A stretch of DNA of 64,000 nucleotides from Pteria penguin (GCA_035048485.1 CM068583.1:50767790-50831789); one strand, 5' to 3'; positions 21,904 through 34,278 are shown, numbered from the stretch's first letter. Notes: a model not told the origin generated them from the sequence alone. Made by a program: numbers and translations.

Positions 21904-22500
21904 ATCATCACCTATCTACTGGGAATGGGGAGCTGAACAGCAAAATGCATTTGACAATTTAAAAAGGAAATTAACATCTTATCCAATTTTTAGGATTTGC
22001 TGATTATGGCTTTACCATTTGAATTACATACAGATGCGTCTTCGTCATCTTTGGGAGCTGTACTTTATCAAGAACAAGACAACCATAAAAGAGTCATCGC
22101 TTATGCAAGCAGAAGTTTATCCAAATCTGAAAAACGTTATCCTGTTCATAAAATTAGAGTTTTTAGCTTTGAAATGGGCCGTCTGTGAAAAATTCAGAGA
22201 CTACTTATATGGAAATACGTTTATAGCAATTACAGACAACAACCCTCTCACATATGTTCTTTCATCAGCTAAACTAGATGCTATACAAGCCAACGATGGG
22301 TTGCTGAGCTTGCTACATTTAATTTTGATATTAGATACAGACCTGGACATCAAAACTCAGACGCGGATGGGCTTATCGAGATTACCAACTACTATCACCA
22401 GTGATTCCATCAAAACCATTTGCAATACCACATACGTACCTTATGTACAATGCCTTTCATGTCTACTAGCTCTATTGATAACTTACCATACTTACTGATC
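21904..22500 (+). pseudogene. pol: Pol, RNase H part (frameshifted)
   Basis: Contains FELHTDASSSSLGAVLYQEQ, ending in the typical connection-RNase H catalytic start (TDAS), then VIAYASRSLSKSEKRYP, LTYVLSSAKLDA and the RYRPGHQNSDADGLSR motif read in shifting frames. One-base gains are visible at a T-run near 21993, at an A-run near 22150 and near 22371. These match what homology would predict as single-base errors or lesions rather than large decay. Confidence 0.9.
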
Positions 22501-23640
22501 ATGCAGAGATTGACCTTAAGAGACATCAGGCTAATGATCCTGTACTGAGATTTTGGATTCCATATGTTCGTCAAGGAGCAAAACCACATAAAGATTACTT
22601 ACCTTACAACAATGGAAAATTTCACAACATGATACACAAGAACTTTAACAGATTTTATCTAAGAAAAGGAATTTTGATGAAAGATACAATAGTTAATGGA
22701 GAAAAGAACTCGCAGATAGTTTTACCTAGATCATGTGTTGACAATGTATTACACTACCTGCACACCGACATGGGACATCCTGGGAGAGACAAAACCATCA
22801 GTTTAGTGCGAGACAGATTTTACTGGTATGGGATGACAACAGATATAGAGAATTTCATCACTAAATGTAAACGTTGTTTACTAAGGAAAACGCCAACTAC
22901 AGAAAGAGCACCCCTTATAAACATAACAACATCGGCAACCAATGGAATTAGTATTGTATGGATTATTTAACCTTGGAAACATCAAAAGGAGGATATCAAA
23001 ATATCTTAGTCATAACAGACCACTTCACCAAATATGCCCAAGCAATACCAACACGAAATCAAACTGCAAAAGACAACCGCAGACATACTATTCAATCATT
23101 TTATTGTTCATTATGGCATACCACTTAAAATTCACAGCGACCAGGGAGCTCAATTTGAGTCAAACATTATCAAAGAACTATGTACTATCATGGACATCAG
23201 TAAATCAAGAACATCTTCCTTATCATCCTAGTGGAAACGGAAATAACTGAAAGATTTAACAGAAGTTTACTTAAAATGCTTGGAACATTGGAAAACTCAC
23301 AAAAACATGACTGGGAAAATCAATAATTGCACCTTTAGTTCACGCTTATAATTCTATGAAACATGATTCAACAGGATATTCACCTTTTTCCCTTATGTTT
23401 GGACGAGAACCTAGACTACCAGTCGATATTATATTTCAAACAGAATCTCAAACCGGAAATCGTTCAACAAGGCAATATATAGAGTCATTGAAATCTAAAC
23501 TTCAGTATTCCTACAACATAGTTCAAGAAAACATAAAGAAATCACAGATTAGGCAGAAAAGAAATTATGATTTAAGAGTAAGAGGGGCTGTGATAAAACC
23601 AGGAGACAGGGTATTAGCAAAGATTTCTGGCATTTGAAGG
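22501..23640 (+). pseudogene. pol: Pol, integrase part (frameshifted)
   Basis: The HHCC zinc domain (HTDMGHPGRDKT ... CKRC) is in the 22629-22970 frame. The DDE core has Asp in MDYL (near 22961), Asp in HSDQGAQF (near 23139) and Glu in TERFNRS (near 23249), a spacing of about 36 codons as in gypsy integrases. HDSTGYSPFSLMFGREPRLP follows at 23356. At least three frame changes occur (near 22945, 23220 and 23330). Confidence 0.92.
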
Positions 23641-24246
23641 AAAACATAAATTATCAGGACAAGTGGGGAGGAAGAACCATACATCGTAGAAAGCCAGCCC
23701 AATAAAGAAATTTCCCTTATATATCATAAGAAAAGGAAATAACAACAAATGTCGTGTCGCACATTACACAGAAATAATTTACTTCCTATTGGGTTTTCTG
23801 AGATAGAACAAGATACAATAAGTAAACCAACTCCAGCACCCAGAAACATCAGAAACCTTGTCAATAGAAACAAGAAGAACAGGGATAAAGTAAGTCATCA
23901 CCAAGCTGTTGATAGTGAAGATGATAGTAGTGGAGATGAGGTGGAGCTACGAGAAGTAGATGTTACTGTACATCACAGTGATACGCCACTTTTCTCCAAA
24001 CAAGGACATTGACGTCAATGCAAGATGAAGAAACTGATGTACAGAGGGGACGCCTCTTTACTTGAAGTCCAGCCGGATACAAGTTCATTCAGTGACGATA
24101 ATAGATGAAGATGACAGAGATGATGAACCAGTAGTGACAGATACTTGATATGCCTCAGAGCATTTCAAATGATACAGAGTCATTACCTCAGAGAACCTCC
24201 CACAGGGAGCGACGTAAGCCAGCTTGGATGAGGGAGGAGAGTATGT
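23641..24246 (+). pseudogene. Pol C-terminal tail
   Basis: Acidic and basic low-complexity sequence, including an open stretch at 23749-24012 (DSEDDSSGDEVE). Near 24180-24240 comes SLPQRTSHRERRKPAWMRE, the basic RRxPxWM ending common in gypsy pol proteins. Frame shifts continue. No chromodomain or envelope is seen. Confidence 0.65.
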
Positions 24247-24561
24247 TGTAAATCAACAAGTTAATCAACCTGACTGGAAAATTAGAGCTAATTATTTACA
24301 GTCACTAGCAACATCTAATGCTCTAAATGGTATAAATAGTTCAGAAATTTCTAGAGCACTACTTAACATTGTTACGAGCAGTTCTAGTGTCCCTTAATTT
24401 GAGATTCAGAGGACATTATGATCAAATATTTCTGAATGAATTTATACATTGTATTTGTACATAACTTATTTTATTGTGTGTTTATGCTATTCATGATACA
24501 AATTTATCAAATGTAATTTGCATAAATTTTTAGTTAATAAAATGTCGAGGACGCCATTTTG

Positions 24562-24576
24562 CAAAGCAGGGAAATT
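24562..24576 (+). promoter_or_regulatory. Polypurine tract
   Basis: CAAAGCAGGGAAATT lies immediately before the 3' LTR, the expected plus-strand primer position. Confidence 0.75.
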
Positions 24577-25726
24577 TGTGATAGGTTCATATATATGTTA
24601 AATTGCATCGATGTATTATCTGTTGTGATGAAATAAAGAAATAATACTCTTTAAATTTTATTTATTTATTTATTTTAACGTTATGTATGATGAAATCATA
24701 CATAACCATTGTAGCCTATTATCTAGTTATACCTGAGTGACCACATAGGTCATCATGGGTCATTGTCCAGTTCATAAGTTAAAACACCACATCTCATTGG
24801 ACACAAAATACATACATAATACAACCTACACTTTCATTGGCGATCATGATTTCCCGCACATATTTCCTTGTTTAGTTTTACAAGAAAACGTAGATTAGAG
24901 CTGATGATTTTGCAGCCATCTTACAATACATTTGGTCTTCCTAAATATTATATTGATTAACAACTTGCGACTCCTAGACATATTTATTGACTGTAAGTAC
25001 TATCTATTTATTAACAAATACATTCTTAATAATTGGTAAATTGACTAATTTCCCAATAACTAATCATTTTAACTACTAGTGTGTATGGTGTGAGAAAGTG
25101 CTTGAAATGAAACGTATGTGTGTCGTATTCAATTGGTTTCTTTACATTGTTAAAATTATTGTGTAAATATCAATTTAAAATGTGCTATGAATAATTCAAA
25201 CGAGTGATGTTATTATTACTAGAGTGGTAGAGAATGTGTTCTGGTATGAATGGTAATATACAATACTGTATATTTTATATTAAAGTATGTATTACATTTA
25301 TGTAGGTAATTTACATTATGCCATAGAGATTGATGATTCAGTTTGACCCGGGACTCTGTACCAGATACAGGTGTGCTTATATTATTATTATTATTACGAA
25401 TTGTCTGAGATATTCTTAGTAATTCAGTGTAATATTTACCTTATTTATCTATTGGTAACCCATTGGTAATTGTTATTTTGAAACACGCATTTATAGATTT
25501 GTAAAGTATTTAACGGGAGATAACTCGTGCATTCATATCTGTAATACCGTGTTAGAGCAAGCCTAAAGATTATACATGTATTTACAAATTGTGATAATTG
25601 TTATATCCATATACTTATGTTGTTTACATATTTTTCAGTGTCTAATCAACAAACGTCATTAAATCTGACTGACGAAATAGATTCAAATCTGGCGTTGTCT
25701 TTATTACCATTACTTAACCCGTTACA
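24577..25726 (+). repeat. 3' LTR (1150 bp)
   Basis: Same ends as the 5' LTR. Visible differences include T/C and G/A changes near 24868 and 24922, an extra C near 25072 and small indels near 25330. Confidence 0.95.
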
Positions 25727-25889
25727 TATATATATGTAGGCGGTAGGCGTGGCAAATAAAAGATCCCTAACTGCTTCGGGTGGGTCCGTTTCAAAGGTCT
25801 AAATTTGTATGCAACGCATCAGGCAGATGCCGTCACCATATACATGAAATAATCGTGAAGTGACGTAAAACAATAATCAATAAACAGTG

Positions 25890-26085
25890 CTGAATAATAT
25901 TTGTTTCGTTTGTATTTAGGGACATTCGCAGCGGGTGTGGTTGACCAGGCAGGAGACGCTCACTCATCCCGGTATCTGGTCTCGCCTCTGAATTTCAGGG
26001 GTCCATGAATGTCCACTGTGGTACATTGTTGTTAGTGCCATAGTCATGTGACACCAGTCACTTTCGTATTGTACTTTAACACATT
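25890..26085. repeat. Dispersed module (lectin-upstream type), second copy
   Basis: GTTTGTATTTAGGGACATTC, CAGGAGACGCTCACTC, CTGGTCTCGCCTCTGAATTT and AGTCATGTGACACCAGTCAC in the same order as at 16180-16465. Confidence 0.7.
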
Positions 26086-26339
26086 CTATATTCTACTCTC
26101 AACTGATTTCCAAGTAAATGGAAGATATTGGATTGGTCCAGCTTCTACTATGACCTGATTATAAAATTCAACTCTACTACTGGAGCCTGCAGATAAGAGA
26201 TTCATGACTGTTGCTGTTTCAAAGTTTTAAGAGTTCTCAACACGGTTTTAGTTTTCTCAATAACATTCCTTTCTTAAATATGGAGATTCTGAATTTCATA
26301 CCCCAAGTGACAAGGCTAATATACTCAACAAATTTTCAG

Positions 26340-27620
26340 TGAACAAAGTAATGTGGATGATAGTTCTGCCACCATACACTCCTCCTCCAGTTTGCCTCTT
26401 TATCCACCTTAACTTTACTAAGACAGGATGCTGAAGATGCTCTCATCTCCATAAACATATGTAAAGCCCGTGAACCTGATTTGGTTAATTACAAGTTACT
26501 TAAAGATGGTGCCCATGTACTTATAACATACCTCTTGAATGTCTTCAACTTGTCACTTTCAGAATCAAATTATCCCAATAAATGGAAAATTGCTAATGTC
26601 AGCCCTGTTTTTAAAAAAAGGTGAGGTATTTGATCCCTCAAGCTATCGCCCAATATCTCTTCCCAGTTGTGTCTGCAATATATTCGAGAAATGTGTTTTA
26701 AACACTTTTATAATTTTATGCAAACAAACAACAACTCGGGTACAATCTGGTTTTACCCCCAATGACTCATCTCGATCTGTTAATCAGCTCATAGACTTCT
26801 GTCACGCCTTCTAGAAGGCCATGGATGATGGATTAGAAGTCCGAGCTGTATTTTGTGACATCAGCAAGGTATGGCAAATAGACTTACTCTTCAAACTAAT
26901 GCGAATGGGGATGGGAGTACTCTTCTTTTCTGGTTTAGGAGCTACGTAAGTGGTCGAATTCAGAGAGTTGCACTTGATGGATTTTTTTTCTGACCTTAAG
27001 ACTTTAAGGGCGGGGGTTCACCAGGGGTCTATTCTAGAACCATTTTTTAATCTATATGAATGATATTGTAAATGAAAGTGGGTCAAATATTAGACTTTAT
27101 GCAGATGACACTTCCCTGTTAATTATTGTTGAAGATCCTGCCATTGATACCAACATTCTAAATTCGATATGGAAAAAGATCATGCTTGGTCAAACGAACG
27201 GCTTGTGAAATTTAATCCCAACAAAACTGAAGAAATCATAATTAGTCGGAAAAGGACGCCATTAATATATCCACCACTTTCCACAAATAACACAAACATC
27301 AAAACAGTCTCTTCACATAAACACTTAGGACACACAATTAACAGTACATGTAGATGACACGAATACATCCATGAACTCACATCACAGGCATGGAAAAGAA
27401 TCAATCTAATTCCTTCATTGAAGTATAGATTAGATAGGGAAATTTGACAAATTATGTACTTTTCATGTATTTGGTCACTTTTAGAATATGGAGATGTTAT
27501 CTGGGTTAATTGTACACAATATGGGGATGTTATCTGGGTTAATTGTACACAATATGGGGATGTTATCTGGGTTAATTGTACACAATATGAAATTTCAGAA
27601 ATTGAGAGAATCCAAATAAA
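26340..27620 (+). pseudogene. CR1/Jockey-type LINE reverse transcriptase remnant
   Basis: RT blocks in order, over several frames: WKIANVSPVFKKG, YRPISLPS, IFEKCV, QSGF, CDISK, GVHQGSILEP-like, YADDTS-like (a CAGATGACACT core near 27102), FNPNKTEEIIISRK, HKHLGHTIN and WSLLEYGDVIW. This is the order of LINE ORF2 proteins. Stops and frameshifts interrupt it, and the apurinic endonuclease domain is missing (5' truncation). A 33-bp unit is triplicated near the 3' part. It may belong to the same family as the minus-strand remnant at 13960-14520. Confidence 0.85.
27488..27586 (+). repeat. 33-bp in-frame triplication inside the LINE
   Basis: GGGGATGTTATCTGGGTTAA + TTGTACACAATAT repeats three times at 27490, 27523 and 27556, encoding GDVIWVNCTQY three times. 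Only one copy is expected in LINE RTs. Confidence 0.9.
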
Positions 27621-27639
27621 GGTGGGTTAAAAAATATTT

Positions 27640-28620
27640 TGGGGAAAAATTTCAAGTCTTGCCCTGATTTTGACTTAAAAAATAATCTTGCTCAGTCACA
27701 CAGTGAAAAAAAATCTGTCTCCAATAGACTAGTGTAATCTAAAATCATACTTTGGTGGATAATATTTATGTACAATTAAATGGCAAGACTTATCAACAGA
27801 TTATTGGGATTCCTATGGGCACTAATTGCGCCCTCCCTCCCCCTTATAGCATATTTAGTTCTATACTGTTATGAGAGAGACTTTATGCATTCTATTCAAA
27901 CCTCTAAACCTTTAAACGTATTGATAAGTTCAATGGCACCTCTAGATATCTTGATGATATTTTAGTTATCGATAACCCTGAGTTTGAAAACTATATTACT
28001 GACATTTATCTATCTGAACCTCAATGCAATTCAATAATATTAAAATTATTAACAACAATATCCATATAAACATATATGATAAACATGATGACTTTGGATT
28101 TCCTATTGTAAATTACCGTTATCTAGATGGTGATGTCCTCAGACTCCTTTCATATGGTATCTATATTAATCAATTGGTTCCGCTCACTAGAGCCTGCGCT
28201 AACGTTTTGAATTTCCACCAAAAATGTCTCAGATTACTATTAAACGTTTTACTCAGGGTTATAGATATCATACACTTCGAAAAACATTTGTCAAATTTTA
28301 CAGATCTTATTCAGACATTTTATCTAAATTCTAAATGTGACTTTTCAACAATACGTATCTAGCGGAATTTCCCATCCAATTTCGACGGTGATCTAGTGTA
28401 TAAACTAAGGAGGATCAAAGATTCCGACAATTTCATATCATCTGCTCTAAAATTATCAAACGCCTTCGACATCAACAGTATGACCCCGAGATCATCGCTA
28501 AGATCATAGGTCTTGTATTGGATCCCTCTTCAACTCAATACACACTTTTACTTAAGAGAGGGCGGTTGGGACAGGCCTTGTCCAACATTTTCAGAGAAAA
28601 CAAGATCCTGATCCTCGTCC
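27640..28620 (+). pseudogene. Penelope-like reverse transcriptase remnant (subfamily A)
   Basis: A degraded plus-strand copy: GIPMGTNCAP-like start near 27805, CYERDFMHSIQ, then SRYLDDILVIDNPEFENYI around 27930-28000 with the catalytic YLDD retained. C-terminal sequence with GNHPISTVI and RRIKDSDNFI-like stretches follows to about 28450. Frames change repeatedly. The lineage is taken as Penelope-like because a fuller copy (45541-47850) has the PKLHK motif preceding the RT core; the exact clade is not settled. Confidence 0.75.
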
Positions 28621-28721
28621 CCTCTGACAGTTAGTCGGGACTCCTATTGATCACGGATCTGAGCTCGCTTACAGACAGGCATAAGACGGTTTACTTATGT
28701 TGATGTCGCCTTACATATTTT

Positions 28722-29105
28722 TGATAGCAACATATTTTTTTATAAATGTTTCGTGTATAAAAAATCTTATCACCTCTCTTCTAAAGAAACCCGTTGATCC
28801 TTGTTTTCTACATGGAGAATTATTTATAAATTTTTAAATGTGTGTCCTTTGATTGTGCTGCTTTTGCGATGAGTGGGAAGACGGGCGCCCGTTAGTCGGT
28901 TGACCACACCAATCGAGTGACATGTGCCATTTCAATTGACCGTCCTAATCGGTATCGATACAACAGCACAATCGAATATTTTTATAATGTCGTTTTTCCT
29001 TGTATATTTTACTATTATCATGTTTTGTGTGCATGTCCTTGGTGATTTCTTCCTACAGCTTTGTCAGATGTTTTCTGTTTTCTCAATAAGATAACTAACA
29101 ATAAA
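28722..29105 (+). repeat. Element tail module, copy 1
   Basis: Carries TTGATAGCAACAT, GTTGATCCTTG, TGATTGTGCTGCTTTTGCG, GTTGACCACACCAA, TCAATTGACCGTCC, CAGCACAATCGAAT and CAGATGTTTTCTGTTTTCTC. The TTGATTGTGCTG and CAGCACAATCGAA parts are complementary and can close a hairpin of about 115 bp. Confidence 0.8.
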
Positions 29106-29139
29106 ATATTTCCATTAAACCTGACGAGTTTTCGATTTT

Positions 29140-29505
29140 TGATAGCAACATGTTCTATAAATTTTTCGTGTGTAATAAATTTTTATGACCTCTCTTCTTG
29201 AGAAACCTGTTGATCCTTGTTCTCTATATGGAGGATTATTTATAAATTTTTAAATGTATGTCCTTTGATTGTGCTGCTTTTGCGGTGAGTGGAAAGTGGG
29301 CGCACGTTATCCGGTTAACCACACCAACTGAGTGACGTTTGTTACTTCAATTGACCGTCCTAAGTCGGTATTGTAACCGCAGCACAATCGAATATTTTTG
29401 TAATGTCATTCCGTGTATATTCTACTATTGTCATCTATTTGTGTGTAGATCCTTAGTGAATGGTGTCATACAGCTTTGTCAGATGTCTTCTGTTTCCTAC
29501 TGTAA
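29140..29505 (+). repeat. Element tail module, copy 2 (tandem to copy 1)
   Basis: Same order of motifs as copy 1, with better-preserved arms (GATTGTGCTGCTTTTGCGG and CCGCAGCACAATCGAAT). Tandem placement recalls the pseudo-LTRs of Penelope-like elements. Confidence 0.8.
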
Positions 29506-29509
29506 ATTT

Positions 29510-29960
29510 CCCGTATTTGGATAGCTACAGATATTTCTAGACTAGACTACCATCATACGGTATTTATAAAATTAAGTTGCTTCAATTTGCCAGTGCCCGC
29601 ACAAAAGTTTTGGACTTTCATACGAAAAAATTACAAATACGAAATAAAATTGGAACATTCCCCTCAGGGTTACAAGAATCATAAGCCTTCGGAAATTGTT
29701 TTTGTCCTATTCAGAACTATTATCAGAATTTGGAAATATTACTTTTGCAACAGTATGTATCCAATGGAATTTCTCATCCCAATTTCTACGGTGATCCTGT
29801 GTACAAACTTAAGGTGATCTGAGATTCCGATAAGTTTATCTCGTTGGGTTCCAAAATAGTGAAATGCCTTCGTGATCTACAATAATATGACCCGGAGATC
29901 ATCAAAAAGACAGTAAGTCTTGTATTGAACCCTTCTACAGTCTAGTATAGAGATTTTTAC
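29510..29960 (+). pseudogene. Penelope-like C-terminal remnant
   Basis: Plus-strand sequence includes KVLDF, KNYKYEIKLEHSPQGYKNHK and a degraded FGNITF/NFYGDLVYKL region. A paralogous stretch lies at 58560-59200. The QGY element corresponds to the conserved LLxQGYxxxxL motif near the end of this RT family. Confidence 0.65.
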
Positions 29961-30129
29961 TTGAACGTCCACGCTAACCAACAGGCGCATGGAAACTATA
30001 TGGTGGGCCTTATTGAAACCCTTTTCAAAGGAGAAATGGTTCGGAAACTCATTTTCTCTTACTGTTAATTGGTACTTTTACATATCAAAGTTCGCTTCCA
30101 GATCGGGAAAGCACGGTTTACTTATGTTG

Positions 30130-30425
30130 ATGTAAATTTATATACTTTTGATATCTTGGTCTTACTTAGCATTATATACATGTTTAAATTTTAAGATGTA
30201 AGACCTCTCAGCTTGAAGAACTTGTTGATCCTTGCCCTGTATATAGAGGATTATTTATAGATTTTTAAATGTGTCTTTTGATTATACTGCTCTTATGTAA
30301 ACTGGGAAGGAGGTCCCATAAACCAATTAACCCATCCAGTTGATTGACCACTGTCATATCAATTGACCGTCCTAGATTAGTATCGTAACTGCACTTTAAT
30401 CGAAAGTTTTTGTGATGTTCTTATG
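30130..30425 (+). repeat. Element tail module, copy 3 (diverged)
   Basis: GTTGATCCTTGCCCTGTATA, GGATTATTTATAGA, CAATTGACCGTCCTAGATTA and ACTGCACTTTAATCGAA correspond to copies 1 and 2. The hairpin arms are weakened. Confidence 0.7.
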
Positions 30426-31683
30426 TCTGCTTTTTGCAAATTATTACAATATTAAGAGTGATTTCCGTCATACGTCAGATGCATTTATCTTTTTCTTTGA
30501 GTACTGTAATGTTTGTACTGGATGTATGCCAAAACAGTTCATGACAGGTGGACAGGGGATAGTAGCAGCCCTAGGTAAATTTTGCAGTGTATTCATATTT
30601 TTACGTGCTTAATGTATTTGGATAGTGCTAAGTGAAAGAAATTCAAGAAAGGTTTTCTTTCGCTGAGATCTCTATCCTATCAAAAGTTATGGCAGTTTGA
30701 AAATTCCAAATTTTGACCTTTTCATGGAATATATTCTTTATATATATATATAAACGGAACGGACATTTATGACATTTTTAGAATTTTTGTCATATCTCTG
30801 TCAATTGTTTTTTACCCCCCGGGTAGCCCTCTTTCCCTCGCACCCCTACACCCTTCTCTCCTCCACTCCCCCCTTCCTTCCAGCTTCTTTACTCACCCTC
30901 ATTTCAGTATATGGCATCAGGATGATGACGTAAAAGCGTATAACAAAGCTGGGATGTGATTGATTGCTACAGAATGGAACACTCCCCGCAACAGGATATA
31001 GACAGAATACTGCTATATGCATATTAAATGTTTTAAAATTGTGAATAAAGCAGAATTTTGTTAAAAATAACGGTATTTATTATCAAATTTGTATTATTAT
31101 AGAACAATTAGTATTCGCTTATTAATTATTGGTGAAAATTTTCTTGCTCTGGCTCTATTGAAAAAATATTCCCTCAGGAACAACTAGATCATGGTCAAAT
31201 TCACATGGTCATCATAAAAGATATATGCGAAAATATATAAGGTGAACGTAAACATGTGTGCACTAGAAACAGCAATGAAGGGAATCTTGCGAGATCCTTA
31301 ACTTGTTTAAAACTTGTTTAAAACAATGTTTATTTAATATTTTAAATTGCAATTTATATACAATCATTGTATCTTGTCTATGATTTTCTGACTTTCCCAT
31401 CGTATTACATCGTCTGTTTTCTTTTTTTTTTACATGCAATACATGTATATCCGTGTATCAATTTGCGGTACGTTTATATCCGAGTCATAAAGTTCTTAAC
31501 TCATTATCATATGCATAATTAGGGTAAGACTATCAACCAATCAGAATTCAGTTTTGATTAGTACAGTATCCAGTTTCACAAGCAGAGTAGAAATAGATGC
31601 AAGATCGCCTGACTTATGAGTTTGTTTATCAGTTTTTTTGTGATTTTTTAATATCTGGAACTGTTCAGTTCGTTTCCTAATCT
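30426..31683. other. Duplicated non-coding block
   Basis: No gene. About 30426-31220 is paralogous to 59530-60340; shared strings include AACGGAACGGACA and CAGTATATGGCATCAGGATG. The rest is AT-rich. Confidence 0.6.
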
Positions 31684-32010
31684 ATACTATACGTTCGAGA
31701 GATGTATTTTACACAATTGGATCGGTCATTAACTCGGCCAAAGGATTGATGGACCTTTCAAAGTGTTGCGTAAATTGATAGTGATAAACTGCATCAGAAC
31801 AATGGCGCCCAAGCGTGCAAAACGGTCACGGCAAATGCCTTATGATCCTGAACTATACTATACGTTCGAGAGATGTATTTTACACAATTGGATCGCTCAT
31901 TAACTCGGCCAAAGGATTGATGGACCTTTCAAAGTGTTGCGTAAATTGATAGTGATTTACTGCATCAGAACAATGCAAAACGGTCACGGCAAATGCCTTA
32001 TGATCCTGAA
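31684..32010 (+). repeat. 169-bp tandem duplication of a gene 5' leader
   Basis: CTATACTATACGTTCGAGAG ... GGCAAATGCCTTATGATCCT occurs twice, at about 31684-31852 and 31853-32010. The first copy reads ATGGCGCCCAAGCGTGC before the shared AAAACGGTCACGG; the second lacks about 14 bases there, removing that start codon. Confidence 0.9.
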
Positions 32011-32262
32011 CATCCCCCCCCCCCGATCAATTGGCCTTTACTACGTCTACGAGAAGAACTGTCAAACAAAGGTATTCATGTACCACAAAACACACAGAGA
32101 ATGGCGTTAATTCGCATGCTGAACGAACATAATACTAGCGTAAACGGGGAGTCGGCCACTGGCTCGAGCGGAAGTGCTCGTTTGGATAATGGCGAAGAGC
32201 AGACAATAATAGACATCGTGTCTCTCGGTAACTTAGAAAATAAAAAACCAGAATATTTGTAG
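31993..32262 (+). CDS. Small exon encoding a SAP-like N-terminus
   Basis: This 89-residue ORF starts MPYDPEHPPPPINW. Its LLRLREELSNKGIHVP then MALIRMLNEH pattern (leucine-rich helix, turn, G/K, second helix) resembles a SAP-type nucleic-acid-binding domain (inference, not a firm match). A Ser/Gly-rich tail ends at TAG 32260-32262. In the upstream duplicate the frame would start MAPKRAKRSRQ, a basic N-terminus, but there it runs into a stop. The downstream copy has lost that ATG, so translation may start at the internal ATG (31993). It could be one exon of a larger gene or a dead copy. Confidence 0.5.
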   Translation: MPYDPEHPPPPINWPLLRLREELSNKGIHVPQNTQRMALIRMLNEHNTSVNGESATGSSGSARLDNGEEQTIIDIVSLGNLENKKPEYL

Positions 32263-34129
32263 AGCACCTGATTTCCAGCTGAGCCAAAACAAATCTAAAA
32301 GGACAGATTGGTGCATTAATTTTAAGATATATTTACAGAATATGATCGCAGTAATATCTATATACTCCATTACAATGCCGAAATACTAATTATACTTACA
32401 TTCGATTGCCCCATTATTAAACAGTTGCATTCTTTGTATTGTTCTGTATTATTCCCAATCCTTGCTTGATGGGATTATTTCCTCATTTGAAACTGAAAAT
32501 CATTTCATTCGGACTTATTACGTAGATCCTCATTTATAATTTATGTTCCTTTGCACTGCAAATCATCAGAAAATGTTCCAAAATAAAAAACATTATCTGA
32601 AAACAAAATCTACATATTTCAAGACAGAGCTAAAATGTTTTCTTTAAGGTTATCTGGTTAACACATTGTAACTAGTAGATAAGGATAAAAACAGTATGTA
32701 TATTACCATCGAAATGTTACGACGTTCGATAGAGGATAAATTAGTAAATTGCTAAGATTCCCATCGGTAGTCAATAAAGAAAATTCACTACACTAGACTA
32801 TAAATCGTAGTCAAGTTTGGTTATCACCACAAAAAAGATTAACAATTACAATAATGGCAGTGCATGTCATGGCTTTAATTTCAATTAAATTTCACATGAT
32901 CGAAAATATTTCAATATACATGTATATTGAAATTTAAAAAAAGATATAAAATGTAGATGGACATTAATTCCCCGTGATATAAATTTAACTTGTATTAAAT
33001 CATTTGAATTATGGTATATGAAACGTTTGATTGTAATCTTTAAATTGCGAATAGTATATGACGAAGTTAACCTGTCAACTCGACAAACTGAAATTAAAAT
33101 CCCAATTATTGGCCACCAGCACTGGAAGTGACAGTGACTGGAGCGGAGTTCAAGCAAAATTCGGCTCAAAACTGAAAAAGTTCAGTAAGTGGTAAAGTTG
33201 GTACATCCAGGAATCAGATATGTAGAATATTAGGTAGCCTGTCAGAGTTGAACGTGGGGATACAGAATGTCCTATGAGGTAATAAAGCCATGACAGAGGT
33301 AGGATGACGATAGATCAAGTATTGTATGATGGTTAGCTGAAATATTCATAGAAAGGCGAAAAAACATCTGTGTAAGACAAGAAATAAATTATAAAATATC
33401 AATTCTAAGGTAATAGCAACGATAAGAAAGAAGGAGGGTAGGGTGGGGATAAATTTTGGAGCAAAATTATGGATGCTTACCCTTCAACAGCAGCAACTAA
33501 AAAGGACGGATAACCGTGAATATTATTGGACCATGGCCAAATTGAAATATGAAATATCTTTTTTAGAAGTTCTGATACATAGACATTCATATTGAACAAA
33601 CGTTTCGTGTGAATAACGTAGCTATATCTTATACTGCGATAAGATAATCTTGATTGTAACGGTATAGCCGTTGTCACAATCGGTAGATAGTGATGATAAG
33701 TCAAATGATGTGGTATATTATCACAGAACAATTAGCACAGCACAGACTATAGTGAGACTATACACCTACGTGAAAAAGTCAACATGTCAGACAATAATTT
33801 CTGTTAAGCATAAAGAAGGTCTTTATAATGACCGTAAAATTTGGGGAATGCAGACCTCAAAAGTGGTTTATCGTAACCTTGTGATATTAACTTTTCATTC
33901 GGTAGCTTACCTCGGTAAATGAAAGAACCATAGTTTGAAGAAGCTATATAGCAATACTAACAGCGATAATGTTGATTATAAAAAATATAAAGAACTTACA
34001 AACAATGGTGCTATAAATGTCTTGACATTGCCTGTGGTAATATATACAAGTGTAACTTTTATTTCTAAGTCCTTCCTCTCTTTCGATGACTTATTATGAT
34101 AAAGTTTAAGCATAACAGATTCTTTAAAC
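32263..34129. other. No gene recognised
   Basis: AT-rich; ORFs to 94 codons without domains. Nothing else stands out. Confidence 0.4.
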
Positions 34130-34278
34130 GTTAGTGTAACAGATATGTCAAAATATCACTAATAAATATAGAACATATATACCTTTCAATTTTGTGCACC
34201 AGATGCGCATTTCGACAACTAATGTCTCTTCAGTGATGCTCGTGGCCGAATGATTGGAATTCACATAATATATAAATA

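Larger units (their letters stand above)
16553..25726 (+). mobile_element. Ty3/gypsy-type LTR retrotransposon, structurally complete, 9174 bp
   Basis: Order: LTR (16553-17700), tRNA primer site, long leader, gag, -1 frameshift site, protease, reverse transcriptase, RNase H, integrase, basic C-terminal tail, polypurine tract, LTR (24577-25726). The PR-RT-RH-IN order is that of Ty3/gypsy. LTRs start TGTGATAGG and end CCCGTTACA. TATA flanks both sides, a likely 4-bp target duplication in an AT-rich site. The LTRs differ at only about ten positions, so insertion is recent. No env-like ORF is seen between integrase and the 3' LTR. Pol is broken by several one-base indels. Confidence 0.95.

Noticed and set aside
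28722..29505. Hammerhead ribozyme in the Penelope-like tail module
   Set aside because: The order CTGATGA ... GAAA ... with a cleavage triplet was not found on either strand.
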